DNA of 27,569 nucleotides from CAZZEX01 sp964653285 (GTDB taxonomy: Bacteria > Chloroflexota > Anaerolineae > B4-G1): positions 1 through 27,569 of the forward strand of contig CAZZEX010000062.1 of NCBI GenBank assembly GCA_964653285.1, written 5' to 3'. Each line of letters begins with the position of its first letter. The stretch's first letter is position 1. This document shows, piece by piece, positions 1 to 8,084 of the stretch. The translations under genes and the position numbers were made by a program. Below the pieces are notes generated by a model, which saw only the letters and a list, made by a program, of their open reading frames with translations, searched no databases and was not told the origin of the DNA.

Positions 1-2
1 AT

Positions 3-218
3 GCTTACTGGAAGGAGGATGAGATCATCGTCCCGACAGGCATTCACATCGCGGTAAGGGCACTAAAGCCTGTGGCTGTTCCTAATCGCGGGTCGTGTCC
101 CCCTGATTTCGCAGAGAAGAGGAAGATGGACAATGACAACGTCGGCACCAGCCCCCAGGGCTCTGGGCAAAGCGGTGGGCGAGGAGACCTTAAGAGCCGA
201 TTTGGAGCGTTACCGTGA
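3..218 (+). CDS. possible 3' end of an upstream gene, unidentified
   Basis: An open frame enters from the left edge and stops at 216-218. Its first 40 or so codons look coding in composition and read like ordinary protein (it contains VPTGIHIAVRALKP). From position 133 it overlaps the DUF2284 gene in a different frame for 86 nt, which is long for a real overlap. The true gene may therefore end earlier through a frameshift, or the frame may be chance. I do not recognise a family. Confidence 0.2.
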   Translation, partial: AYWKEDEIIVPTGIHIAVRALKPVAVPNRGSCPPDFAEKRKMDNDNVGTSPQGSGQSGGRGDLKSRFGALP

Positions 219-795
219 ATTGGCGTTACAGTCAGGCGCTTCAAGTGCGGCAATCATTCCTGCCAGCACCGTCACCGTAGATGAGCGGGTGCGGCTGAAA
301 TGTTTGGTACCCCGCTGTCTCCGCGCCGGGGAAACCCCCAACTGCCCTCCTTACGCCCCGAACCTGGACCTGGTACGCCGAGCCTTGAGCCGGTTCTCCT
401 GGGCGGTACTGTTCAAGTGCGACGTTGAGCCGCTAGAGGAGTACGTCCCGGGGAGGGGAGCGACCAAAGCGGAGCAGCGGCGCACCCTCTCCTTTCACCA
501 GAAGAGTGCCGAGGTGGTCTGCAAGTTGGAGCGCCAGGCTTACAAGGACGGCTATTATCTAGCCATGGGGCTCGGCGGTGGATCCTGCAAGGATTACCTG
601 TGTAAAGGGCTGATATGCCAGTTTCTGGATAGTGGCAGGTGCCGTTTTCCCCACCGCGCCAGGCCGGCGATGGAAGCTATGGGCATAGATGTAGTGGCTC
701 TGATCAACAAAGTGGGGTGGGAAGCCTATGCCCTGCTGGGTGATCTCAGCCTCGTCCCTTGTGCCGTCACTGTGGGTATTGTCTTCATTTGCTGA
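133..795 (+). CDS. DUF2284 predicted metal-binding protein
   Basis: This 220-residue protein matches the DUF2284 family, small cytoplasmic proteins presumed to bind a metal or Fe-S centre through conserved cysteines. Visible cysteines fall in two groups: C57, C62 and C71 (the last in a CPPYAPN motif), and C152, C157, C162 and C170 in the GGGSCKDYLC...ICQF...GRCRFPHRARP stretch typical of the family, with C96 between them. The ATG at 133 has a GAGGA Shine-Dalgarno about 9 nt upstream. The next gene begins 12 nt after the stop, so the two are probably cotranscribed. No reaction is established for this family. Family call is confident; function is unknown. Confidence 0.8.
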   Translation: MTTSAPAPRALGKAVGEETLRADLERYRELALQSGASSAAIIPASTVTVDERVRLKCLVPRCLRAGETPNCPPYAPNLDLVRRALSRFSWAVLFKCDVEPLEEYVPGRGATKAEQRRTLSFHQKSAEVVCKLERQAYKDGYYLAMGLGGGSCKDYLCKGLICQFLDSGRCRFPHRARPAMEAMGIDVVALINKVGWEAYALLGDLSLVPCAVTVGIVFIC

Positions 796-807
796 GCGAG
801 GTGAAAA

Positions 808-1047
808 ATGCCCAAAGATGTAGTAGAGTTGGTGGAAAGGTATCTCTCGGAGGACCCGAGTAAGTGGGCCAAGCTAGCCAGTGACATCCAGTGGCGTCGC
901 CTGCAACTTCTGCTGTTGAGAGAAGTCCTCGTGGAGCTAAGGGATTTGAAGCAAGAGGTGGCGGAGTTGTCCTCTGAGTGTCATTCACAACCCCGGGGCA
1001 ATAATGACATAGATCCAAATGGACATTTGAAAGGAGATAAACCATGA
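808..1047 (+). CDS. small hypothetical protein, helical
   Basis: The 79-residue product has a charged, leucine-rich central segment (QWRRLQLLLLREVLVELRDL) that probably forms an amphipathic helix or coiled coil, followed by a polar tail. I recognise no family. It is likely real because a GAGGTG-like Shine-Dalgarno precedes its ATG, it lies 12 nt after the DUF2284 gene, and its stop overlaps the start of the cupin gene (ATGA at 1044-1047), a common translational-coupling arrangement. It may be a partner or adaptor of one of these neighbours; that is inference. Confidence 0.6.
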   Translation: MPKDVVELVERYLSEDPSKWAKLASDIQWRRLQLLLLREVLVELRDLKQEVAELSSECHSQPRGNNDIDPNGHLKGDKP

Positions 1048-1394
1048 GAATAGAAGAAGCGGTTTTCGAAAGGGGTAAGCTGCTTATAGAGGAAGAGAAA
1101 GGTCTTCCGGCGGGCACTCTTGGCACCGGCCGGGTGTGGCGCAAAGAGTTATTTGAGGATGTCGAACACTCAGGACACATCGTCATCTGGACGTTGGAAC
1201 CAGGCGGGCAGGCGCCGTTGCACCTCGAAAAGAACGATGAGGTCTTTATCGTTATTTCAGGGGAAATGGTCACTTGGAATCATACCGAAGAACATATATT
1301 GACGGCTGGACAAGCATCACTTACCCTGAGCGGGGAGTATCACGGTCTGCGCAATGACAGCGATGATCTGTTAGTGGTGCTCATTGTATATTAA
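1044..1394 (+). CDS. cupin-domain protein
   Basis: This 116-residue single-domain protein has the cupin fold signature. Motif 1 runs from about G55 (GGQAPLHLEKNDEVFIVISGEM), with H60 and E66 as likely metal ligands; the usual second histidine of HxH is replaced by Glu62. Motif 2 is GQASLTLSGEYHGLRN with H100 and the conserved Asn. An AAGGAG Shine-Dalgarno lies 8 nt before the ATG, inside the upstream small gene, and the start overlaps that gene's stop. Such small cupins are often isomerases, dioxygenase-like enzymes or ligand sensors, and the sequence alone does not choose among them. Confidence 0.8.
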   Translation: MRIEEAVFERGKLLIEEEKGLPAGTLGTGRVWRKELFEDVEHSGHIVIWTLEPGGQAPLHLEKNDEVFIVISGEMVTWNHTEEHILTAGQASLTLSGEYHGLRNDSDDLLVVLIVY

Positions 1395-1510
1395 TTGGTC
1401 TGGCGATTCGCCATTCGGCTGAGCGTTCGACCGAGCTCATGCCGAGGGCTCACGACGAAGCCTCAAACCGACAAGCCGAATGGGACGCAGATGTAAGGGA
1501 AGGGACGATT

Positions 1511-2299
1511 ATGCATGTTCGTGGTGTAGAACTAGCAGTTACGATCACAGGACAGGGCCTGCCATTCATCTGGGGTCATGGACTGACCAGTAGCCGAGCA
1601 ACAGAAGACGAGGCTGGCCTTTTCAATTGGAGTGGCGTCGCTGAGGTTGCCCAACTGATACGCTACGATGCCCGCGGTCACGGCGCATCCGGAGCTAGCT
1701 TCGCCACGGTGGATTACCAATGGTCGAATTTGGCGCGGGACATGACCGGTATTGTCGATGCCTTGGGTATCAATGACTTTGTAGCTGGTGGTGCCTCGAT
1801 GGGCTGCGTAACGGCCTTATTTGCCGCTTTGGTTGCTCCTGGTCGGGTTGCCGGGCTTGTACTCGTTATCCCTCCCACTGGCTGGGAGACCCGAGCGGCA
1901 CGAGCCGAAATCCGTGAAACCCTGGCGAGCATTGTCGAGACTCAAGGGCTAGATGCCTTGGCAGAACGACTGCAGCAGCAGCCACAGGCCCGGTTCTTGG
2001 CAGAGGAGTTTCCTGAAGAGAGAGAAATCCGCCTACGCCACGTTGTAGCGATGAACGAGCGAGTGGTTTCTTGCTGGTTTCGTGGAGCAGCCCAATCGGA
2101 GTTGCCACTGCCAGACAAGGTGAAGAGTTTGACTATGCCGGCTTTGATTCTAGCCTGGACCGACGATCCTGGGCATCCACTCTCTACGGCTGAAGTCCTT
2201 GATGTGCTATTACCCAATTCTTCGCTCCATATTGCTAGCAGTCTGGCTGAGATTCACACTTGGCCTGGACTGGTTCGAGATTTTCTAGAAGGGATATAG
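1511..2299 (+). CDS. alpha/beta-hydrolase fold enzyme
   Basis: This is a 262-residue serine hydrolase of the alpha/beta fold. The oxyanion motif HGLTSSR is near residue 23, RYDARGHGASG follows strand 4, the nucleophile elbow is GASMG with Ser96, the acid is the Asp in WTDDPGHP, and the C-terminal His lies in EIHTWPG. The frame is open upstream to an ATG at 1439. I prefer the ATG at 1511 because an AAGGGA-type Shine-Dalgarno sits just upstream and homology to the fold begins there (MHVRGVELAV). It could hydrolyse an ester, lactone or enol-lactone; the context of sugar-acid-type dehydrogenases fits a lactonase or esterase but does not prove it. The next gene follows within 13 nt. Confidence 0.82.
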   Translation: MHVRGVELAVTITGQGLPFIWGHGLTSSRATEDEAGLFNWSGVAEVAQLIRYDARGHGASGASFATVDYQWSNLARDMTGIVDALGINDFVAGGASMGCVTALFAALVAPGRVAGLVLVIPPTGWETRAARAEIRETLASIVETQGLDALAERLQQQPQARFLAEEFPEEREIRLRHVVAMNERVVSCWFRGAAQSELPLPDKVKSLTMPALILAWTDDPGHPLSTAEVLDVLLPNSSLHIASSLAEIHTWPGLVRDFLEGI

Positions 2300-2311
2300 G
2301 AGGCTATGGTG

Positions 2312-3496
2312 ATGAGGGTAGGAATAGCCGGCGCGGGTGCGGCGGGAAAGTTCCATTTCGAGTGCTGGAAAAGGATTCACTCGGTTTCCATCGAAGTCAT
2401 CGGTGTAACAGACATTAGTTTGGAGAGCAGGGAAAGGTTTGCCAAGCGGAGAGGGATCAGGGCTTTCTCAAGCCTTGATGAACTACTCAGTGCGGTGGAC
2501 GTCGTCGACGTCTGCGTCCCACCCTATGCACACGAAGAGATGATCGTTCGCGCTGCTGAGGTGGGAAAAGATGCGATTGTCGAGAAACCGTTTACCGGCT
2601 ACTTTGGACCCAGTGAGGGCCATGATGAGTTCCGGGCATACGGGGTGCCGAGAAGCAAGATGCTCTCCGAGGTTATCGCGAGCATGAAGAGGATAGAGGA
2701 GGCGGTGAAACGATCAGGAATCATCCTTGGCTATGCTGAGAACCTGGTCTATGGCCCTGCATTGCAGAAGGAGCGCGAGATCGTCGAGAAGTCCGGAGCC
2801 CAGATACTCAGAATGATCGGTGAAGAAGCGCATAACGGGTCCGCATCTCCTGTCTACGGCATGTGGCGGTTCTCCGGTGGTGGCTCGCTCATAGGAAAAG
2901 GGTGTCATCCATTGGGCGCGATTCTCTACCTTAAGAGAGTGGAAGGTATAGCCAGAGATGGGAAACCGATCCGTCCCCGGACCGTCAGTGCCAGGGTGCA
3001 CGAGATCACCAGGCTGGATACCTATCAGGACAAAGGGTTCCTGAGAACTGACTACGACGACGTCGAGGACTATGGTTTCATGCACGTCGTCTTTGAAGAT
3101 GGGACCATTGGTGATGTCGTCACGAGCGAACTCGTGCTGGGTGGAATCTCCGACTGGGTTGAGGTTTGTGCGAACAACCACCGCGCACGATGCCGGATGA
3201 GTCCAACGAATCTGGTTGACGGATATTATCCGTCAGGTGAAGAGGTTAGGGACATATACCTGATGGAGAAAATAAGCACCCAGGAGGGATGGGTTAACAC
3301 CGCCCCAGATGAGAATTGGACAATGGGATACCAATCTGAGATGCAGGATTTCGCTGAATCGATAAATGCGCGGACGCAGCCGCAATCAGGTCTACCTCTC
3401 GCGATAGACACGACCCTGACGATCTACGCTGCGTACGTGTCTGCGGAACAGCGCGGCACGGAGGTAGATATCCCAATTGAAGAGTCCGTCGAATAG
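2312..3496 (+). CDS. Gfo/Idh/MocA-family NAD(P)-dependent oxidoreductase
   Basis: The 394-residue protein begins with a Rossmann motif (GIAGAGAAG), has the family's EKPF motif after strand 5 near residue 97, and a C-terminal GFO_IDH_MocA domain with GGGSLIGKGCHPLGA, whose Cys-His pair corresponds to the active-site region. The family oxidises or reduces sugars, inositols and related polyols. An in-frame ATG lies at 2306, but the AGGAGG at 2298-2303 is only 2 nt from it and 8 nt from the ATG at 2312, so 2312 is the better start. It follows the hydrolase within 13 nt, suggesting a shared transcript. The substrate cannot be read from sequence. Confidence 0.85.
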   Translation: MRVGIAGAGAAGKFHFECWKRIHSVSIEVIGVTDISLESRERFAKRRGIRAFSSLDELLSAVDVVDVCVPPYAHEEMIVRAAEVGKDAIVEKPFTGYFGPSEGHDEFRAYGVPRSKMLSEVIASMKRIEEAVKRSGIILGYAENLVYGPALQKEREIVEKSGAQILRMIGEEAHNGSASPVYGMWRFSGGGSLIGKGCHPLGAILYLKRVEGIARDGKPIRPRTVSARVHEITRLDTYQDKGFLRTDYDDVEDYGFMHVVFEDGTIGDVVTSELVLGGISDWVEVCANNHRARCRMSPTNLVDGYYPSGEEVRDIYLMEKISTQEGWVNTAPDENWTMGYQSEMQDFAESINARTQPQSGLPLAIDTTLTIYAAYVSAEQRGTEVDIPIEESVE

Positions 3497-3522
3497 ACTG
3501 AGAGGGTGCCTGAAAAATGCCT

Positions 3523-3589
3523 GTAGTGACGACTTTAGTCGTTAATTGCAGGGATTATTGGGCTGGAGAACGACTGAAGTCGTTACTAC
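3523..3589. repeat. palindromic intergenic element (inverted repeat)
   Basis: Two 21-nt arms (3523-3543 and 3569-3589) are inverted copies with 2 mismatches, separated by 25 nt. Each arm also carries a small palindrome (ACGACT...AGTCGT), so the element can fold as nested hairpins. The 8 nt outside each arm (AAATGCCT and GAACGCCT) match at 6 of 8 positions, a possible decayed target duplication. It occupies the 150-nt gap before the aminotransferase gene and resembles short dispersed repeats of Chloroflexota-like genomes. It is not a clear terminator because no T-tract follows. Confidence 0.7.
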
Positions 3590-3646
3590 GAACGCCTGGT
3601 TCGACGGCTGAATGTTCTCACAGATCTAAGCCACAAGGATGGTAGA

Positions 3647-4963
3647 ATGAGTCAGATTACCCATGTGAAGGATGCATTGCCCGGCCCGGAAGCCAGGACG
3701 CTACTGGATATCGGTAAGCAGTACGAAGTTCAGTGCCACGGGTACCAAGCCCCGGTTGTCTGGGACAGGGCAAAGGGTGTCGTCGTAACCGACGTTGATG
3801 GGAACCAGTACATAGACTGGACATCCGGGGTGTTGGTAACAAACGTCGGGCATTGCCACCCCAAGTTGGTGAAGGCGATACAGAATGCCGCTGAGAAGGT
3901 TCTGAACTGCTATGAATTCCCCACAGCGCCACGCGTGATGCTGGCGAAACGCATGGTCGAGATCACGCCGCCCCACCTGGACAAAGCGTTTTTCCTGACG
4001 ACCGGCAGCGAAGCGACGGAAGCAGCCATGCGCGTGGCGAAGAAATACACTGGGAACTTCGAGATCGTGTCATTCCACGGAGGTTTCCATGGACGAACGG
4101 CCGGCGCGAGGAGCGCCGGTGGACTCGGCGGAGTCAAGAGGGGATATGGTCCTCTCACGCCAGGCTACATCCACGTACCGTACCCGCATTGCTATCGCTG
4201 TCCATTCAAGGCGGAGCCGGAAAGTTGTGGTTTTCTCTGCCTGGAATATATTGACACAGTGGTACGCAATCTCTCGACTGGATCACTTGCGGGCCTGATC
4301 GTGGAACCATACCAGGGCTCCGCGGGTTTCATTTTCCCACCGGAAGGGTATATGAAGCAACTCGAGCGCTGGGTGAGAGACCGGGGACTGGTGTTTATTC
4401 TCGATGAGGTGCAATCTTCATTTGGCAGGACAGGCAAGTTCTTCGCCATGGAGTGGGAGGATCTCAAGCCCGATCTCGTCTGTGTGGGCAAGGGAATCGG
4501 GAGTGGAGTGCCGATTTCGGCGCTCATGGCTACTTCTGAGGTCGTAAGCACACTCAAACCAGGGGATCTGGGCAGCACACTGGGAGGAAATCCGTTCTCA
4601 TGTTCGGGAGCGCTTGCTGTGATCGACATCGTGCAGGAGGAGAAGCTCGTTGAGAATGTGGCCAGGGTCGGAGAAATCCTGAAGCGACGCCTCCTCGAGA
4701 TCAAGGAAAAATCCAGATACCTGGGTGATGTACGTGGTCGTGGCATGGTGCTTGGTCTTGAGTTCGTGAAGGACAAGAAGACAAAGGAACCGGCTCCCGA
4801 TATCACCATCCGGGTGATAAACGAAAGCGCCCAGAATGGCGTGCTTGTGGGCAAGGTCGGTATCTTTGGCAACGTGATTCGTGTCGCCCCCCCTCTCATT
4901 ATGAATGAGGAGGAGGCGCACGAGTCGCTCGATATCATGGAGAAGGTAATTCTTGGGCTATGA
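3647..4963 (+). CDS. class III PLP-dependent aminotransferase (GABA/ornithine-type)
   Basis: The 438-residue enzyme has the full class III layout: TTGSEATEAAMRVAKKYTG (PLP phosphate region, about 118-135), FHGGFHGRT (143-151), LDEVQSSFGRTGKF (252-264) and the Schiff-base Lys282 in VCVGKGIGSGVP. It should transfer an amino group from an omega- or alpha-amino substrate to a 2-oxoacid. An insert at 181-198 carries four cysteines (HCYRCPF...ESCGFLC), as seen in some archaeal and thermophile members including broad-specificity amino-acid racemases, so racemase activity is an alternative. Its stop overlaps the start of the M20 gene (ATGA at 4960-4963), implying coupled translation and a joint pathway. 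Confidence 0.88.
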   Translation: MSQITHVKDALPGPEARTLLDIGKQYEVQCHGYQAPVVWDRAKGVVVTDVDGNQYIDWTSGVLVTNVGHCHPKLVKAIQNAAEKVLNCYEFPTAPRVMLAKRMVEITPPHLDKAFFLTTGSEATEAAMRVAKKYTGNFEIVSFHGGFHGRTAGARSAGGLGGVKRGYGPLTPGYIHVPYPHCYRCPFKAEPESCGFLCLEYIDTVVRNLSTGSLAGLIVEPYQGSAGFIFPPEGYMKQLERWVRDRGLVFILDEVQSSFGRTGKFFAMEWEDLKPDLVCVGKGIGSGVPISALMATSEVVSTLKPGDLGSTLGGNPFSCSGALAVIDIVQEEKLVENVARVGEILKRRLLEIKEKSRYLGDVRGRGMVLGLEFVKDKKTKEPAPDITIRVINESAQNGVLVGKVGIFGNVIRVAPPLIMNEEEAHESLDIMEKVILGL

Positions 4964-6177
4964 GGAAGACCATTGAGCTGCTGTGCGACTTGATTCACTA
5001 TCCGTCCACTTCCGGCCAGGAGAAGGAGGTCATTGAGTTCATCGCCCAGGCTTTTGAGCCCGTCGTCGATGAGGTTGAACTTGTACCGATTCCCGTAACC
5101 ATCGTGGATGACCCAGACTACTCGAGCCCCATTCCTGGGATAAACTACGACGGTCACTACAACGTGCGTGCCGTCGTGAAAGGAAGCGGAGGAGGAAAGT
5201 CGCTGATTCTCAACGCTCACTCCGATGCAGTTCCACCTTCGGAAGGACAAGACTCCCCTTTTGCCCCAGTTGTCAGAGATGGCTTTGTCCACGGGAGAGG
5301 TGCATGTGACGATAAGGGCCAGATCGCCGTGATGTGGAAGACACTGAGGGACCTTAGAGCCGACGACATTAAACTCAAAGGGAATCTCATCATACACATT
5401 GTTGTGGAGGAGGAGAATGGGGGAAATGGGACGCTTGCCTTAGTTCGAGAACTGGCTCGAAGAAATGAAAAAGCCGATGGTGTGGTTGTTCTGGAGCCTA
5501 CCGATTTGAAGATCGTGACTTCGTCAAGAGGCGCCGTCTGGTTCCGCATAAAATGCCTGGGACGTCCTGGGCACGTAGGCAGTGCCGAGTCCAGCATAAG
5601 TGCGCTTAAATCGGCGATTGACGTTATGGGGATTCTGGAAGCGTACCATGATCGTCTTCTGTCGGAGTCAAGGGACGTGCCTCTCTTCGACGAATATAAA
5701 AACCCCATGCCGGTAACTATCGGCAAGCTCAATGCAGGTAGATGGCCCGCCACAGTGCCAGGTGAGGCAGTCCTGGAGGGAGTTTTTGGTTTCTTGCCGA
5801 ACAGGACAAAGGAACAGGTCATGGCTGAGATACGTCAGCTCATCACTCAGCAAGGTGACCCGTGGCTGAGGGAGCACTTCAGCCTTGACTTCACATTTCG
5901 CCACGATGGCCACGTGACGCCACCGGATGCTCCGATTGTAGTGTGTATGAAAAAAGCGGTGGAGAGTGCTGGAGAGCGAGCAATACTGTCAGGTATGCCA
6001 GGTTCCAGCGATACCTGGCTGTACAACAACCAACTGGGAATCTCCAGCATCCTCTTTGGAGCCGGGAAACTGGCCGACGCTCATTCGAGCCACGAGATGG
6101 TGTCCGTGGACGACATTGAGAAGGCGTCAGATGTCATGAGGCGCTTTATCTGCGATTGGTGTAATCGCGGAATCTGA
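4960..6177 (+). CDS. M20-family metallopeptidase/deacylase (ArgE/DapE type)
   Basis: This 405-residue cytoplasmic zinc hydrolase shows the M20 ligands in order: H87 and D89 in LNAHSDAVP, the bridging D117 in GRGACDDKG, E151/E152 in VVEEENGG (catalytic base plus ligand), E179 in VVLEPTDL, and H378 in the C-terminal SSHEMVSVDD. The middle section (SSRGAVWFRIKCLGRPGHVGS) is the lid/dimerisation domain. Such enzymes remove N-acyl groups from amino acids or cleave small peptides or carbamoyl groups. Its 4-nt overlap with the aminotransferase suggests an N-acylated amine is deacylated and then transaminated, similar in logic to ectoine catabolism; this is inference. No signal peptide is visible. 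Confidence 0.85.
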   Translation: MRKTIELLCDLIHYPSTSGQEKEVIEFIAQAFEPVVDEVELVPIPVTIVDDPDYSSPIPGINYDGHYNVRAVVKGSGGGKSLILNAHSDAVPPSEGQDSPFAPVVRDGFVHGRGACDDKGQIAVMWKTLRDLRADDIKLKGNLIIHIVVEEENGGNGTLALVRELARRNEKADGVVVLEPTDLKIVTSSRGAVWFRIKCLGRPGHVGSAESSISALKSAIDVMGILEAYHDRLLSESRDVPLFDEYKNPMPVTIGKLNAGRWPATVPGEAVLEGVFGFLPNRTKEQVMAEIRQLITQQGDPWLREHFSLDFTFRHDGHVTPPDAPIVVCMKKAVESAGERAILSGMPGSSDTWLYNNQLGISSILFGAGKLADAHSSHEMVSVDDIEKASDVMRRFICDWCNRGI

Positions 6178-6218
6178 AACTGTGCCGCATAAGAAATCTT
6201 GAAACGAGGAAAGCACAG

Positions 6219-6965
6219 ATGGATCTATTCGATCTGACAGGCAAGAAGACATTGGTAACGGGGGCAGGGAGCCCGAGGGGCCTGGGACGCGGGATGGCCC
6301 AGGGACTGCAACAGGCTGGAGCGGAGGTGGCTATTCTCTCCCGCTCCGCCAGGGTGTTCGACGTGGCCAAAGAGGACGGATTCATCGCCGTTCAAGCAGA
6401 CCTCTCAGACCGGGCCGACCTCAAACGAGGGTTTCACGAGGCTGTTGAGAGGCTGGGCACGCTCGACATTCTGATAAACAGCCACGGTATCACCCGTCGC
6501 CATAAGGCGGAGGTGTTCCCAATCGGGGACTGGGATGTGGTGCTTGAGGTCAACCTGACCTCCGTGTTCGAGCTGTGTCAACTGGCGGCGCACATCATGC
6601 TGCAGAAGGGTTACGGCAAGATCATCAACGTTGCCTCGATGCTGACCTTCTCTGGAGGACTCCTGGTTCCCTCGTACGCGGCCAGCAAGGGGGGCGTCGG
6701 CCAGCTCACGAAAGCACTCGCCAACGAGTGGGCAGGGCGAGGCATCAACGTCAACGCCATCGCGCCGGGTTACATGGCCACGGATATGACCAGGCCCCTG
6801 AAGGATGACCCGGTGCGTAACCAACAGGTCCTGAACCGGCTGCCCGCCGGCCGCTGGGGGACGCCGGATGACCTGAAGGGTGCCGCCATCTTTCTAGCCT
6901 CTCGGGCCTCGGACTATCTGCACGGCGTGATCCTCCCGGTGGACGGAGGATGGCTGTCACGATAG
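6219..6965 (+). CDS. SDR oxidoreductase, KduD-like (2-deoxy-D-gluconate 3-dehydrogenase type)
   Basis: This 248-residue classical SDR has the cofactor motif TGAGSPRGLGRG near residue 14, NSHG, the catalytic Asn in VNL, Ser in NVASM, and an intact YxxxK (SYAASKGG). The start (MDLFDLTGKKTLVTGA) and the C-terminal half (RLPAGRWGTPDDLKGAAIFLASRASDYLHG...VDGGW) closely resemble KduD and gluconate-5-dehydrogenase-like enzymes acting on keto-deoxy sugar acids. It lies 41 nt after the M20 gene with a GAGGAAAG Shine-Dalgarno, and 13 nt before the hydroxyacid dehydrogenase gene. The exact substrate is uncertain; the KduD resemblance is by eye. Confidence 0.82.
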   Translation: MDLFDLTGKKTLVTGAGSPRGLGRGMAQGLQQAGAEVAILSRSARVFDVAKEDGFIAVQADLSDRADLKRGFHEAVERLGTLDILINSHGITRRHKAEVFPIGDWDVVLEVNLTSVFELCQLAAHIMLQKGYGKIINVASMLTFSGGLLVPSYAASKGGVGQLTKALANEWAGRGINVNAIAPGYMATDMTRPLKDDPVRNQQVLNRLPAGRWGTPDDLKGAAIFLASRASDYLHGVILPVDGGWLSR

Positions 6966-6978
6966 GAAGAAGTGAGTT

Positions 6979-7965
6979 ATGAGTGACGTTGCACCGAGAA
7001 TCATTCTGGACACTGACGAAAGCACTCTCGGACCAGCACTGGAAGTGCTCTCCCAGATCGAAGCTACCATCACCCCCGGCTGTGATACGGAAGACAAGAT
7101 GATCGCCGCTGGACCCGATGTTGACGCCATGATAGTCTTCCTGGCCCGCACCCCGGTCACACGGAGGGTCATAGAGGCCCTGCCCTCCTGCAAAATCATT
7201 GCCCGGGCTGGTATAGGTGTGGACGCCGTTGACCTGGATGCGGCCACGGAGAAGGGCATTTTGGTGACCAACGTGCCCGATTATTGCGTTGACGAGGTAT
7301 CTTTACAGGCTGTGGCCTTGCTGCTCGCCTGTGCCAGAAAGATCCCCTACCTGGACCAGAGGGTGCGGGGTGGCAGTTATGACGGCCTGGAAGCGTATCC
7401 CATTCATCGGCTGGCGAGTAGCACCGTTGGTCTGGTGGGTTTCGGGCGGATCGGACGAGCGGTCGCGCACAAGTTGCAGGGCTTCGATCTGCAATTGCTG
7501 GTCAGTGACCCGTTTGTACCCGCAGGGACGATCCGAGAGCACGGTGCGGAGCCAACGGATCTGGAGACGCTATTGCGGCGCTCGGATTACGTCTGTCTAC
7601 TCCTGCCTGTCACCCTGAGCACACACCACTTGATCGGCGAGGAACAATTGGCCATGATGAAACCCACGGCCTATCTGATCAATACTTCGCGGGGCAAGCT
7701 GATTGACCAGCCCGCGCTCACCCAGGCGTTGCAGAACGGGACGATCGCCGGTGCCGGGCTCGACGTCCTGGAAGAGGAACCGCCCAACTGGAGCGATCCA
7801 CTGCTCCAACTGGACAACGTGGTGTTGACCCCGCACGCAGCCTGGTACTCTGAAGAGGCCACCCAGGACGGCAAGCAAAGGGTGGCCGAGGAGGTTGTGC
7901 AGGCCCTGACCGGCCAACGGCCGCGTAATCTGGTGAACAAAGAGGTCTGGGAGCATAGGCGCTGA
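6979..7965 (+). CDS. D-isomer-specific 2-hydroxyacid dehydrogenase
   Basis: The 328-residue NAD-dependent enzyme has the family architecture: a flavodoxin-like catalytic domain split by a Rossmann domain carrying VGFGRIGRAV (153-162) and Asp177 as the likely NAD-specificity residue. The catalytic triad is visible: Arg238 in INTSRGKLID, Glu267 in LDVLEEEPP and His286 in LTPHAAWYS. It interconverts a 2-oxoacid and a D-2-hydroxyacid. The VPDYCVDEVSLQAVALLL region recalls the CtBP/phosphoglycerate dehydrogenase-like subgroup. It is the last + strand gene before a convergent operon and is 13 nt downstream of the KduD-like SDR, so both probably act on the same carbon skeleton. Confidence 0.86.
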   Translation: MSDVAPRIILDTDESTLGPALEVLSQIEATITPGCDTEDKMIAAGPDVDAMIVFLARTPVTRRVIEALPSCKIIARAGIGVDAVDLDAATEKGILVTNVPDYCVDEVSLQAVALLLACARKIPYLDQRVRGGSYDGLEAYPIHRLASSTVGLVGFGRIGRAVAHKLQGFDLQLLVSDPFVPAGTIREHGAEPTDLETLLRRSDYVCLLLPVTLSTHHLIGEEQLAMMKPTAYLINTSRGKLIDQPALTQALQNGTIAGAGLDVLEEEPPNWSDPLLQLDNVVLTPHAAWYSEEATQDGKQRVAEEVVQALTGQRPRNLVNKEVWEHRR

Positions 7966-8053
7966 GGGCGGCCGTAAAAACATAACTGCTGCCAGCCCGA
8001 CGAGATCTCTCGGAAAGTGCCGTTCGCACCTCTGCCTGCCTGATGAGGAGCGA

Positions 8054-8069
8054 GGCATCCCCGGATGCC
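8054..8069. terminator. small hairpin between convergent genes
   Basis: GGCATC (8054-8059) and GATGCC (8064-8069) form a perfect 6-bp stem with a CCCG tetraloop, midway between the stop of the hydroxyacid dehydrogenase gene (+) and the stop of the VOC gene (-). Position favours a bidirectional transcription end, but neither strand has a T-tract after the stem, so a Rho-independent role is doubtful. Confidence 0.35.
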
Positions 8070-8084
8070 GAGCGTGGCCCCCCG

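Noticed and set aside
4192..5397. A 401-codon minus-strand frame
   Set aside because: It spans the junction of the aminotransferase and M20 genes, both with full active-site motifs, and its own translation is low-complexity Ser/Arg/Pro without a family match.
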